Assembly: GCA_041665285.1 (NCBI GenBank)
Contig: JBAYJC010000003.1
Coordinates: forward strand, 1 to 64,000
Direction: 5' to 3'
Origin: JBAYJC01 sp041665285
GTDB lineage: Bacteria > Patescibacteriota > Patescibacteriia > 2-12-FULL-60-25
DNA: 64,000 nucleotides
Positions 57,138 through 64,000 of the stretch are shown here, piece by piece. The notes under the pieces are model-generated. The model saw only the letters and a list, made by a program, of their open reading frames with translations. It had not been told where the DNA came from and did no database searches. Position 1 is the first letter of the stretch. The number at the start of each line of letters is the position of its first letter. Made by a program: the position numbers and the translations under genes.

Positions 57138-57599
57138 ATGAAGAAGCTCGGACTGTTCGGACTCGTGGTTGCGGCCATGGTTCTCACAGGTTGTGGCACC
57201 ATCGCCCCGCTTTACAGCAGGTCGACGGTCACCGCGAACCTGCCCCGGGGGAGCATCGAAACCACGTCAGTGACTGCAGGAAGCGGCCTCTTCCGCTTTG
57301 ATGATGTGCAGGTCAATCCGCACAATGAGCACCGCGCCGCGCAGAACGACTGCGAGGCGCGGATGCGTGCGCAGGAGGCCATCTGGGAGCAGGCACGCCA
57401 GGTGATGCGGCAGGAGGCGCTGGCGGCCGGGATCAACCCCGAGCCCAGGTCTTTCTACTGCCACCTCGCTGGGCAGGCAAACTTCGCCGCCCAGTGTCTG
57501 AACTTCGTGGTGGCTGGAAACCTGATCCAGCCCACGCAATGCGGCGGGGGCTTCGGTTACGGGGCGAGTTGGGCCTCCATGCCCAGGATGTACAAGTGA
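57138..57599 (+). CDS. Lipoprotein, GC-rich island
   Basis: The 153-residue protein has a lipoprotein signal peptide with lipobox L-T-G-C (Cys19), then a soluble domain with several Cys (N-D-C-E-A-R, F-Y-C-H-L, A-Q-C-L-N-F, T-Q-C-G-G-G). I do not recognise the family. SD AAGGAG lies 8 nt before the ATG, with a CCCAGCT/AGCTGGG hairpin (57109-57123) just upstream of it. First gene of a three-lipoprotein operon; GC-rich codons. Confidence 0.75.
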   Translation: MKKLGLFGLVVAAMVLTGCGTIAPLYSRSTVTANLPRGSIETTSVTAGSGLFRFDDVQVNPHNEHRAAQNDCEARMRAQEAIWEQARQVMRQEALAAGINPEPRSFYCHLAGQANFAAQCLNFVVAGNLIQPTQCGGGFGYGASWASMPRMYK

Positions 57600-57610
57600 G
57601 GAGAACGGAC

Positions 57611-58114
57611 ATGAAAAAAATCGTCGGCCTCCTTCTCGTCGCCGTCCTCGCCCTTCTCTTCGGTGGGTGTGGCGGTGCGGTCGGCAACGGCGTGCCTCTC
57701 GCCCACCAGCAGGCCGTGGCGGCCATGATGGGCACGGGCACGATGCCTGGAATGCCCGGTGCGGGCATGCCCGGGCTCTACGGCAACGCGCCCTTCATGG
57801 GCGGCGGAATGCCGGGAATGATGCCCGGGCTCACGATCGCGGACACCCTGCCGCCAGGTCTGGCGGGCGGGGCGATCGAGGGCGGTTCCGGATGGGACCG
57901 CCGGACGAACGAGTTCACTCTCCAGCAGGCCGCGGCGCGGGCGCAAGCCAGCGTCGCGTACCAGCCGCAGGGTGGACAGCAGGCCGCGGCAACGAGCGGC
58001 GGCGATCTCTCCAGCCGCGTCGGTGCTCTCGAGACGAGGGTCGGCGAGGACGAGGCGGAGATCAACCGCCAGGGCGTCATCGTCAACCGCCTCAACCGCG
58101 GTCGGCGACGATAG
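57611..58114 (+). CDS. Met/Gly-rich lipoprotein, GC-rich island
   Basis: The 167-residue protein has a signal peptide with lipobox F-G-G-C (Cys20). The middle is a Met/Gly/Pro repeat (M-P-G-M-P-G-A-G-M-P-G), then a Gln/Ala-rich part and a C-terminal coiled-coil-like helix (D-L-S-S-R-V-G-A-L-E-T-R-V-G-E-D) with an Arg-rich tip. Met-rich segments can bind copper, but there is no other support. GAGGAG about 9 nt upstream is the SD; the previous stop is 11 nt upstream. Confidence 0.75.
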   Translation: MKKIVGLLLVAVLALLFGGCGGAVGNGVPLAHQQAVAAMMGTGTMPGMPGAGMPGLYGNAPFMGGGMPGMMPGLTIADTLPPGLAGGAIEGGSGWDRRTNEFTLQQAAARAQASVAYQPQGGQQAAATSGGDLSSRVGALETRVGEDEAEINRQGVIVNRLNRGRRR

Positions 58115-58127
58115 AGTTACTCAACCC

Positions 58128-58158
58128 GCAGGGGCATGGCGCTCTGCCGTGCCCCTGC
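58128..58158 (+). other. Intra-operon hairpin
   Basis: GCAGGGGCA (58128-58136) pairs with TGCCCCTGC (58150-58158), with an inner TGGC/GCCG stem. There is no T-run, so it is more likely an RNA stability element. A second hairpin CGGACAC/GTGTCCG (58176-58194) lies just before the next SD. Confidence 0.5.
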
Positions 58159-58210
58159 ACAACCCCAACCAAAAACGGACACACTGCGTGTCCGATCCGA
58201 GGAGTCAGCC

Positions 58211-59044
58211 ATGCGGAATTTCAACGGTAGTCTCTCGTCTCTGCTCGTGTGCGCCATGGTGGCGCTCACGGCGTGCGGCCCCTCGGCCGCAGAGTTCAAC
58301 GCCCTCCGGAGCGCCTTCGAGGCGGCTCAGGAGAGCAACCGCGCGGCAGAGGGACGCGCCACGGCCGCCACGGCGCGCGTGCGCGAGGCCGAGGACGCGG
58401 CAACGCGCGTCGCGACCGGGTCGCTCGAGGGACTCACGGCGGATCAGCTCCGGCGCTTCGGCGTCCAGCGGATCCCGCCGCCCGCCGCCGCACCGGTCCA
58501 GCAGGCCGCCGCACCGTTCAGCCCTCAGCAGGGCAACGGCTTCGGCTACACCGGCGGCCCGGCCATGCCGGTGCGGGACCTGAACACGGGCTACATCCCC
58601 GTTCAGCAGTTCCCGACCGGGCCGGTGGACTACGCCCTGTTCAGGGGCAACCCCCAGACCCCGGACGTGAACGCCTACGCGCTCCGTCTGCGCGTCGTGG
58701 GCGGCGTGCGCGGGGTCGAGATCTTCGTGATCGACAGCGCGGGTTCGCACCGCGTCTGTCAGAACACGGGCGGCATGATGCCCTCGCCCGGAACCGTCGA
58801 GGTGGTCCGGTCGAGCCAGCGCGTGCGCCCCAACTGCGTGGTGCCGATCTACGGCGAGGACGACTTCTACGTCGTCATGCACCAAGTCGGCACGTACCAG
58901 GTCTACGCCCGAGCCGTCTCCCCGCCGCATCCGTTCACTGGCCTCACGGGCCAGGTCGGGTGCTGGCAGAGGCAGGTGACCACGGGCGAAAGCTCCACCA
59001 CGCTCGACCGCGGCTTCATGTCGCAGTCGTGCCCCACGATGTAG
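58211..59044 (+). CDS. Lipoprotein with C-terminal beta domain, GC-rich island
   Basis: The 277-residue protein has a signal peptide with lipobox L-T-A-C (Cys22). A helical segment of about 40 residues rich in Ala/Arg/Glu follows, then a Pro/Gln-rich linker and a beta-rich domain with four Cys (H-R-V-C-Q, P-N-C-V, V-G-C-W, Q-S-C-P) near the C-terminus. The helix next to the anchor resembles the stalk of murein-lipoprotein-like proteins. GAGGAG about 7 nt upstream is the SD. Third gene of the operon; terminator follows. Confidence 0.75.
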   Translation: MRNFNGSLSSLLVCAMVALTACGPSAAEFNALRSAFEAAQESNRAAEGRATAATARVREAEDAATRVATGSLEGLTADQLRRFGVQRIPPPAAAPVQQAAAPFSPQQGNGFGYTGGPAMPVRDLNTGYIPVQQFPTGPVDYALFRGNPQTPDVNAYALRLRVVGGVRGVEIFVIDSAGSHRVCQNTGGMMPSPGTVEVVRSSQRVRPNCVVPIYGEDDFYVVMHQVGTYQVYARAVSPPHPFTGLTGQVGCWQRQVTTGESSTTLDRGFMSQSCPTM

Positions 59045-59064
59045 CCCCTTCCCGCAACCCCTTC

Positions 59065-59105
59065 CCGCCCTCTGGTCCATCTGGATCGGGGGGCGGCTTT
59101 ATTTT
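59065..59105 (+). terminator. Terminator of the lipoprotein operon
   Basis: CCGCCC (59065-59070) pairs with GGGCGG (59091-59096) with an inner GGTCCA/TGGATC stem, then CTTTATTTTT. Confidence 0.8.
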
Positions 59106-59115
59106 TAGGGAAACA

Positions 59116-59222
59116 CCTCACCCCTCAGGGGCTCCCACCCCCTCTAACTCCCCCTCCGAGAGGGGGAGGATATGATCAGATTCCCCTCCTCCCGGAGGAG
59201 GGGTGAGGGGTGGTGGGAGCCC
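59116..59222. repeat. Nested GC-rich palindromic repeat
   Basis: CACCTCACCCCTC and GGGCTCCCACCCC on the left match GAGGGGTGAGGGGTG and GGGGTGGTGGGAGCCC on the right, with two internal hairpins (CTCCCCC/GGGGGAG and CCCCTCCT/AGGAGGGG). It looks like a dispersed repeat element and not a gene. Confidence 0.65.
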
Positions 59223-59257
59223 ACGGGGGGCTTCGGGCACCGCCACAAACACAAATC

Positions 59258-59301
59258 CCTCGATGAGTATCGGGGGACTTATGCTTCGCTGCGCAGCGAA
59301 G
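59258..59301 (-). terminator. Terminator region of the pilin operon
   Basis: An 18-bp perfect palindrome CTTCGCTGCGCAGCGAAG (59284-59301) directly after the last stop, then on the minus strand TCCCCCGAT/ATCGAGGGA followed by TTTGTGTTT. Confidence 0.6.
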
Positions 59302-59303
59302 TC

Positions 59304-59690
59304 TTAACGACCAACGTTGACCAATGAACCCAACACAAACGATGAGATCGCGTAGGACGAGATCACAATCACCAAACCAATGACCGCGTTCTTGATGTAG
59401 GCTGTTGCTTTTTCTGTTTGCTTTTCATCGCCGCCAGCTGTCATCCACAGAAAACCTGCGTACAACAGATACACGAGCAACAAAATACCAACAAAACCAA
59501 GAGCCACATTCACAAGACTGCCAACGATTTCTGGCAATGTTTTACCACTGGCAATACCGGACTTGTTGCCGATCGTGTTGATCTGCGTTTGTGCCCGGTT
59601 GAAAGGGTTGTCTGTGGCCTGGGCAAATGCAACCACTGGAGCGGCAACGCCGGCCAGCACTGCACCTACCTTTGCTAATTTAGAATTCAT
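59304..59690 (-). CDS. T4SS pilin-like (VirB2/TrbC-type) protein
   Basis: The 128-residue protein (130 from ATG 59696) has a signal peptide (cleavage after A-F-A), a short polar segment and two TM helices (about 54-78 and 92-115) separated by a loop with T-A-G-G-D-E-K-Q-T-E-K-A, the pattern of PF18895-like pilins. No Cys-rich extension. It is the last of five consecutive pilin-like genes. Confidence 0.8.
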   Translation of the reverse strand: MNSKLAKVGAVLAGVAAPVVAFAQATDNPFNRAQTQINTIGNKSGIASGKTLPEIVGSLVNVALGFVGILLLVYLLYAGFLWMTAGGDEKQTEKATAYIKNAVIGLVIVISSYAISSFVLGSLVNVGR

Positions 59691-59718
59691 CTGCATAGTT
59701 CCAAATGTTGAATGAAAG

Positions 59719-60312
59719 TTACTGACACGTCCCCACGCCTGCCGCTCGCGGCGGTGTTGCCGTTGGCTGAGCAGGACAGCTTGTCACGCACGATGACTGA
59801 CAGGTTGCCGCGACACACGCACCCGTTGTTGGCGATGTCGTGGGTGCCGCAGTTCCACAGGCGCATGAGCAAGTCCCATTTGCCGTGGGAGCGGTTCCGC
59901 CTGCTGGTGCTCCTCCACCTGAGGTCATACCAACGCTCTTGGAGAGCTCATCCAAAATAAAGCCCGAGATACTATACGCAAGCGTGATGATCACAAGACC
60001 AATCACCGCATCACGAATAGTGCCCATGGCTTTTTTTACAGCATCTGGCTCACCGCCTGAGGTCATGTATCGTGCTCCTGCATAGAGCAAAAGCAACAAA
60101 AATGCCACGCCCAGCAGGCCAAGCGCAATGCCGATCACACTGCCAATAATGCCGACAATGCAATCTGTGCTTGCGCACGCGGTTGCAATACCAGCGGCTG
60201 AACCAGCACCTTGTAATCCGCCTCGCAAACCTGCGGCATATACCCCAACGATTGGGAGGCTGATAGTGCCGATAACGGCAGATGTGATGATGAATGGACG
60301 GAGGAGTTTCAT
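59719..60312 (-). CDS. T4SS pilin-like protein with Cys tail
   Basis: The 197-residue protein has a signal peptide, two TM helices (about 57-80 and 98-120) with T-S-G-G-E-P-D-A-V-K-K-A between, and a C-terminal tail of about 65 residues rich in Gly/Ala/Pro with ten Cys (C-S-C-A-C, C-V-A-A-T-C-Q-S-S-C). Paralog of its neighbours; it starts 10 nt after the previous gene's stop. Confidence 0.78.
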   Translation of the reverse strand: MKLLRPFIITSAVIGTISLPIVGVYAAGLRGGLQGAGSAAGIATACASTDCIVGIIGSVIGIALGLLGVAFLLLLLYAGARYMTSGGEPDAVKKAMGTIRDAVIGLVIITLAYSISGFILDELSKSVGMTSGGGAPAGGTAPTANGTCSCACGTAAPTTSPTTGACVAATCQSSCVTSCPAQPTATPPRAAGVGTCQ

Positions 60313-60322
60313 GGGAGGGAGC

Positions 60323-60724
60323 TTAAGATGTACCAGTCGCTGTGATCAAACTAGAGATCACAAACTTCGTAATTGCCCACGCGGACAAGATGATGGCCAA
60401 ACCAATGATACCGGAGATGATGAGATTCTTTGCATCAGCAACTTTCTCTTCTTGTCCACCGGAAATCATATATTTGAACCCGCCCAAAAGCACGATACAC
60501 ACGGAAATAATGCCAAGGAATCCAAGGGCTACGTTGATGATACGCGCCGCAGTGGTGCGCACATCGCCGCTTCCTAACTTGATACCATTACCGGATTCAA
60601 TTGCATTGACGCCGAGGTCGTTTGCAGAAAGTTCTGCCTGCGCCGCAAATGCTGGAATCGCAACAAGCGTTGCAAGACCGCACGTCATGGCAAATCCAAT
60701 AATTCTTTTTGCCTTCAAGGTCAT
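60323..60724 (-). CDS. T4SS pilin-like protein
   Basis: The 133-residue protein has a signal peptide (cleavage after A-F-A), then two TM helices (about 62-84 and 100-122) with S-G-G-Q-E-E-K-V-A-D-A-K between. AGGAGGTGA 8 nt before the ATG is the best SD in this gene group. Its leader starts from an extended -10 (TGTGCTATACT, 60799-60809) that is identical to that of the DsbA-like gene. Confidence 0.82.
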   Translation of the reverse strand: MTLKAKRIIGFAMTCGLATLVAIPAFAAQAELSANDLGVNAIESGNGIKLGSGDVRTTAARIINVALGFLGIISVCIVLLGGFKYMISGGQEEKVADAKNLIISGIIGLAIILSAWAITKFVISSLITATGTS

Positions 60725-60798
60725 GAGAGTTCACCTCCTTTCCATGTATAGGATGTATGCATAGGGCAATGGTCAAAAGACCACTCGATTGCATGAAT

Positions 60799-60809
60799 AG
60801 TATAGCACA
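60799..60809 (-). promoter_or_regulatory. Extended -10 upstream of the pilin gene at 60724
   Basis: TGTGCTATACT on the minus strand (hexamer 60799-60804), predicted start near 60792 and leader of about 68 nt. It lies just inside the space before the 60811 stop. Confidence 0.6.
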
Positions 60810-60810
60810 C

Positions 60811-61875
60811 CTATTGCGTGCACCGCGAATCTGATACTTCACCCATCATTCCCGTACCAACACATCTTCCGCGACGCGTATCACGACATTGCGTTGCACA
60901 GTCAGATTCACAATTTGCAATGCGACCAAGCGACTGAAGGATCTCACATTGCGACTGACTACTCGCTGGACAAGGGGGTGTGCCTCGCGCAACACACACG
61001 CACGTACATGTGAGATTTGCCGCAGGTGTTTCTGCAGTGCCACGCTCCCCTGTTGGTGGTGTAGGCGTTGTCGGTGTGGTGGCTGGAGCCTCGGAAGGCG
61101 GAGCAATGGGCGTTGCGCCTCGTTGCGAGACGGTTTCAGAAAGGTTCAACAGCGTACTCAAGATCGTGTAGGAGAAAAGGATGATCGCCAAACCAACCAC
61201 GGCTCGTACAAGTGTCTTTGTTGCGTCCTTTACCTTGTCTGCCTCACCCATGGCGAGCAGATATTGCGCTCCACCATACACAAAAAACGCAAGAAAAAGC
61301 GCGCCCGCAATCCCCATCATGGAACGAATGGCAATGCCAATAGCCATGGGAATTGTCACGCCAGCCAATGGGTCAGTGATCGTGTTCAATCGGCCGGAGT
61401 CACGCGGAACAGATGGCGTGGGCGCGGGAGCAGGCGCTCCAGCTGGTGCAGGAGCTGGTGCGGGCGGAGTTGCTCCAGGCGTTGCGCCCGGAGGAGTGCC
61501 GGCCGCTTCCTCCGGAGTCGCCTCCATGGTTGGCGCTGTTGGCGTTCTGGGTCGTGTGGTTCCTCCAGCCGCAGGCGCACCGGGCGTTGGCGCAACCGTT
61601 GTCTGACCAGGCTCTAAATCCTGACCATTATGACGACAGGTGATAATAGGACGATCGCATTGCGCACCGCGGCGTGTGCATTCGCGCGTGCAAATATCCA
61701 CGCACTGATTGCCTGTTGTACACGATCCAAAATTATTCACACCTTCTGATCCGGATGCCGTGGTACAGCCAAAGTTACAACTTCCTGCAAATGCAGAAGG
61801 TACGGCAAAAAAACAGGCCCCAAGCACAACCATCACGATACTTGCCGCGGAAAAATTCCAAATAGTGCGCTTCAT
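60811..61875 (-). CDS. Cys-rich T4SS pilin-like protein
   Basis: The 354-residue protein has a signal peptide (cleavage after A-F-A), an N-terminal Cys-rich domain starting G-S-C-N-F-G-C, a Pro/Ala/Thr linker (about 95-165), the two-TM pilin module (about 178-200 and 214-236) with A-M-G-E-A-D-K-V-K-D-A, and a C-terminal Cys-rich domain (T-C-T-C-V-C-V). It is a paralog of the 61879 gene, with a shared G-x-C-x-F-G-C start. Start three nt after the upstream stop. Confidence 0.78.
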   Translation of the reverse strand: MKRTIWNFSAASIVMVVLGACFFAVPSAFAGSCNFGCTTASGSEGVNNFGSCTTGNQCVDICTRECTRRGAQCDRPIITCRHNGQDLEPGQTTVAPTPGAPAAGGTTRPRTPTAPTMEATPEEAAGTPPGATPGATPPAPAPAPAGAPAPAPTPSVPRDSGRLNTITDPLAGVTIPMAIGIAIRSMMGIAGALFLAFFVYGGAQYLLAMGEADKVKDATKTLVRAVVGLAIILFSYTILSTLLNLSETVSQRGATPIAPPSEAPATTPTTPTPPTGERGTAETPAANLTCTCVCVARGTPPCPASSQSQCEILQSLGRIANCESDCATQCRDTRRGRCVGTGMMGEVSDSRCTQ

Positions 61876-61878
61876 ACG

Positions 61879-62937
61879 CTAAATCCCAAAAAGGCTAAAA
61901 AATGTTGCCACAATGGTGTACGCAAAAAAGATGATGAGCAACCCAATCGCCGAATTCTGCATCATTTCTTGTGCCTCTTTATAATTCTTGTCATTTCCAC
62001 CGGAAGTCATCCACATGATGCCCGCCACCACGAACATGAGCAAAGCTACAGCGCCGATCACGCCCACCACAGCCTTGATCACGCGGCCGATGAGTTTTGA
62101 TAAATCTGTTTCTCCAAGCGGATTACGCAGTGTCGAACCAGAACCTCCACTCCCCGATCCACTGCTGGGAGTTGCGCTGGGCCCACCTCCTGGCGCAGGC
62201 GCTTCTGCGGTGCTCGGCGCGCTTGGTGGACGCGGAACACACTTTGGAAGATCTGCTTCTGTTACACCCGTGCCCGCCTGCGTAACACACGCGGACCCTG
62301 TACCTGGAAACTTCGCAGAACAAGAATTTGCACCAGACGAACAGGCTGTCGCACAATCCGCATCTGATTCACAAGCCACGATCGTTGCGCCCGGAGGGAC
62401 TTGCACGGGGCCTGTCCCCACACGACAGCGATAGCTACAGGTCTTTGCCGCGGCTTCTGCTTCCGTAAACGTCATGTCCGTATTCGCTGGTGCAGGAGTG
62501 GTCGCACCCGGAGTACTCCCGCCTGCTTCTGGCGTGGGTTGCGTGGTTGCTGATGTACGGGGCGTGCCGCTTCCAGAGCGAGGAGTTGCCGCTGGCAGCG
62601 GCGGAGGAGGCAAAAGGCCCAAACATCGTGGTTCTGCGACGGAATCAGGCGTTCTTCCGCGAGCACATGTGCCTGCCGCGATCCCTAGACTGCTTCTTGC
62701 AGGGTACATCCCCGCACAACTATCTGGCCCGCTCCCTGTACAGGCATTGATACAATCCTGATTCGAAGAACAACTAACACTGTGCGTTGCTTGCACGGAC
62801 TCGCGATTGAAAATACAACCAAAATCACAATTTCCAGCCAAAGACGCACTCGGGAGAACTAATGCGCCACCACCGATCAGCAAAAGGCTGAAGATGTACC
62901 ACACACCTACCTTTGACCATGAAAAATGGTATTTCAT
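61879..62937 (-). CDS. Cys-rich T4SS pilin-like protein
   Basis: The 352-residue protein has a signal peptide (cleavage after S-L-A), two Cys-rich N-terminal domains starting G-N-C-D-F-G-C, Pro/Thr/Gly linkers, and the pilin module at the C-terminus (about 280-345) with T-S-G-G-N-D-K-N-Y-K-E-A. In contrast to its neighbours the Cys domains are all before the membrane module. Translationally close to the next gene (3-nt gap). Confidence 0.78.
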   Translation of the reverse strand: MKYHFSWSKVGVWYIFSLLLIGGGALVLPSASLAGNCDFGCIFNRESVQATHSVSCSSNQDCINACTGSGPDSCAGMYPARSSLGIAAGTCARGRTPDSVAEPRCLGLLPPPPLPAATPRSGSGTPRTSATTQPTPEAGGSTPGATTPAPANTDMTFTEAEAAAKTCSYRCRVGTGPVQVPPGATIVACESDADCATACSSGANSCSAKFPGTGSACVTQAGTGVTEADLPKCVPRPPSAPSTAEAPAPGGGPSATPSSGSGSGGSGSTLRNPLGETDLSKLIGRVIKAVVGVIGAVALLMFVVAGIMWMTSGGNDKNYKEAQEMMQNSAIGLLIIFFAYTIVATFFSLFGI

Positions 62938-62941
62938 AGGA

Positions 62942-64000
62942 TTAGCGGCTTGGTGTAATAGTGCATTGCAAATTTTGAAGCTCTACGTGTTCACGCGCTT
63001 GACTCACCTGCGCTTCCGTAAGACCAATACGCGTACCTATACTCCATGGATTACGTGGCGCGTCCGCACATTCCTGCGCTGTTGCTGGAAAATCTGCCGC
63101 ACAGGTTGGCCGCGTCTGGTCACACTGTTGGCATTTATTGGTGCTCGCGCAAGTACCCGCAAAGCCTCCGACAGTACGAGCCGCGAGATCCGGCACAAGC
63201 GTCACGGTGCAATGGCAATTGCTTTGCGCGGTTGCTCCTGGCGCACCTGGTGCTGGCGTTGTTCCAGGCGCCGGTGCAGTGGACGGAGCATTGTCAGGCG
63301 CTGTTTCTCCTGTGTCTGTGCCTATGGAGACTGTCCCTCCTGTAATTGAATCTTTCGCAAAGCGCACCATGGTTCCAGCAAGAATCATGATCAACATGCC
63401 GATCGTGGCATTCTTAATCATTTCTTTGCCTTTTTTTGCACTACCAGAATCATAGGCAAAGAAAATGTAGTACGCGCCACCTAGGATAAATATGCCAAAG
63501 AAAAGGGCGGCGCCAAGGCCAAACAAAAAGTTTGCAACAGAAATACCCGTATTAATAATATCTGAAAGTGTGCATTTGCCTGCAACGTCTGCATCATGAC
63601 TGGTTACACATGCCGGCAAACTAATACTGCCAATACCACCTGTGCTTGCTCGCGCTGTTGTAGACCCTGTTGCGGCAGAGCATTGGTTAGCACGTACGGG
63701 AACAGGCCCTGTTCCCGGCGCACAGCACAACCCATCCGCATCTGCCGTTGGACATCCACCACTGACACATCGCGCTTTCAACTGCGTAGTACATGCCCGT
63801 GAGCAGTGCCAATCCACAGGTTGCGTGTTCAGCTGTCTTGCGAGCGTTTCGATCGCCTGACGCTTTGCTGTTTTCGCGGCCGCATCCCCCGCCGCATTGA
63901 TCGCCACATCCACACATCCGTCTCCAGGGATAGTTTCTCCACGAGGCGTGGTGCCTTCAGTTGCTTGAGCATAGACATGAACAGGAACAACAGATCCGAA
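62942..64000 (-). CDS. Cys-rich T4SS pilin-like protein, 5' end beyond the window
   Basis: 352 codons are in the window and the frame is open to base 64000. The visible N-terminus ends a signal peptide (V-P-V-H-V-Y-A-Q-A), then a Cys-rich domain (C-S-R-A-C, C-C-A-P-G), the pilin module (TM helices about 155-177 and 190-210 in this numbering) with D-S-G-S-A-K-K-G-K-E, a Pro/Ala linker and a second Cys-rich domain (C-H-C, C-Q-Q-C). It is the first of five pilin-like genes seen here; more may lie upstream. Confidence 0.78.
   Translation of the reverse strand, partial: FGSVVPVHVYAQATEGTTPRGETIPGDGCVDVAINAAGDAAAKTAKRQAIETLARQLNTQPVDWHCSRACTTQLKARCVSGGCPTADADGLCCAPGTGPVPVRANQCSAATGSTTARASTGGIGSISLPACVTSHDADVAGKCTLSDIINTGISVANFLFGLGAALFFGIFILGGAYYIFFAYDSGSAKKGKEMIKNATIGMLIMILAGTMVRFAKDSITGGTVSIGTDTGETAPDNAPSTAPAPGTTPAPGAPGATAQSNCHCTVTLVPDLAARTVGGFAGTCASTNKCQQCDQTRPTCAADFPATAQECADAPRNPWSIGTRIGLTEAQVSQAREHVELQNLQCTITPSR

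Noticed and set aside
53634..59105. Prophage or integrated plasmid
   Set aside because: No integrase, portal, terminase, capsid or replication gene is recognisable in the GC-rich island or near the tRNAs.
58205..59175. Long alternative frames on both strands over the third lipoprotein gene
   Set aside because: GC-rich DNA keeps several frames open; only 58211-59044 has an SD and lipobox.

Overview
This window looks like a chromosome segment of a reduced, ultra-small bacterium of the Candidate Phyla Radiation (Patescibacteria), probably a Uhrbacteria- or Magasanikbacteria-like lineage. The placement is inference from gene content: many VirB2/TrbC-like T4SS pilin paralogs with Cys-rich ectodomains, an S-layer-like protein with the YVFP/KLVK/YAV repeat domain often seen in these bacteria, RNase J, UvrA, EF-P with an EpmA-like ligase, very short gene spacing, overlapping convergent genes, and mostly leaderless or nearly leaderless starts. 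No 16S gene is present to confirm it.

Layout. 0-7.4 kb: 5' part of tRNA-Ile(UAU), pseudouridine synthase, gmk, queH, rplS, a phosphoribosyltransferase, a Nudix protein, an alpha/beta hydrolase and uvrA. 7.6-10.4 kb: a DsbA-like protein with a CPYS active site followed by a 662-aa pilin-headed Cys-rich protein. 10.4-16.2 kb: mgtA-type ATPase, secG, an oligopeptide-binding-like lipid-anchored or TM-anchored protein and a degenerate kinase-like protein. 16.2-19.8 kb: GC-rich single-gene cassettes plus tRNA-Leu(CAG). 20-28.9 kb: RNase J with a long leader, trpS, DUF4173-like membrane protein, an unusual ABC ATPase, and a rubredoxin-like/flavoprotein/TM mini-operon. 28.9-31.4 kb: more GC-rich cassettes, including two tandem units that share near-identical leaders and terminators, and an enlarged RNase P RNA. 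31.4-40.8 kb: S-layer-like protein, efp-epmA, dCMP deaminase, rpsF-ssb-rpsR, a TRM11-like methyltransferase and an iscS-iscU-ferredoxin operon. 40.9-46.3 kb: csoR-HMA/cupredoxin fusion-copA copper operon, alkD, DUF3592 protein. 46.4-53.6 kb: tRNA-Ser(CGA), HAD-like, PDF-like and GIY-YIG proteins, and a glycan/surface polysaccharide group (GT2, two GT-C-like proteins, O-antigen ligase-like). 53.6-59.1 kb: a GC-rich island with two divergent operons (a polytopic Cys-repeat membrane protein plus a partner; three lipoproteins) separated by a MITE-like element. 59.3 kb to the right edge: five consecutive pilin-like genes on the minus strand, the last cut by the window end.

Two start-signal styles coexist. 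Housekeeping genes have a -10 box directly upstream of the ATG and no Shine-Dalgarno (SD). A second set of about 15 GC-richer, mostly unrecognised genes has TTGACA-type promoters, clear GGAGG-like SDs and immediate terminators, several with the TAG stop placed inside the terminator hairpin. The second set is scattered singly among housekeeping genes and forms the 53.6-59.1 kb island, which suggests a separate, possibly mobile, gene pool. The most promising candidates for undescribed biology are this cassette family and the pilin/Cys-rich surface system with its monothiol DsbA-like partner.
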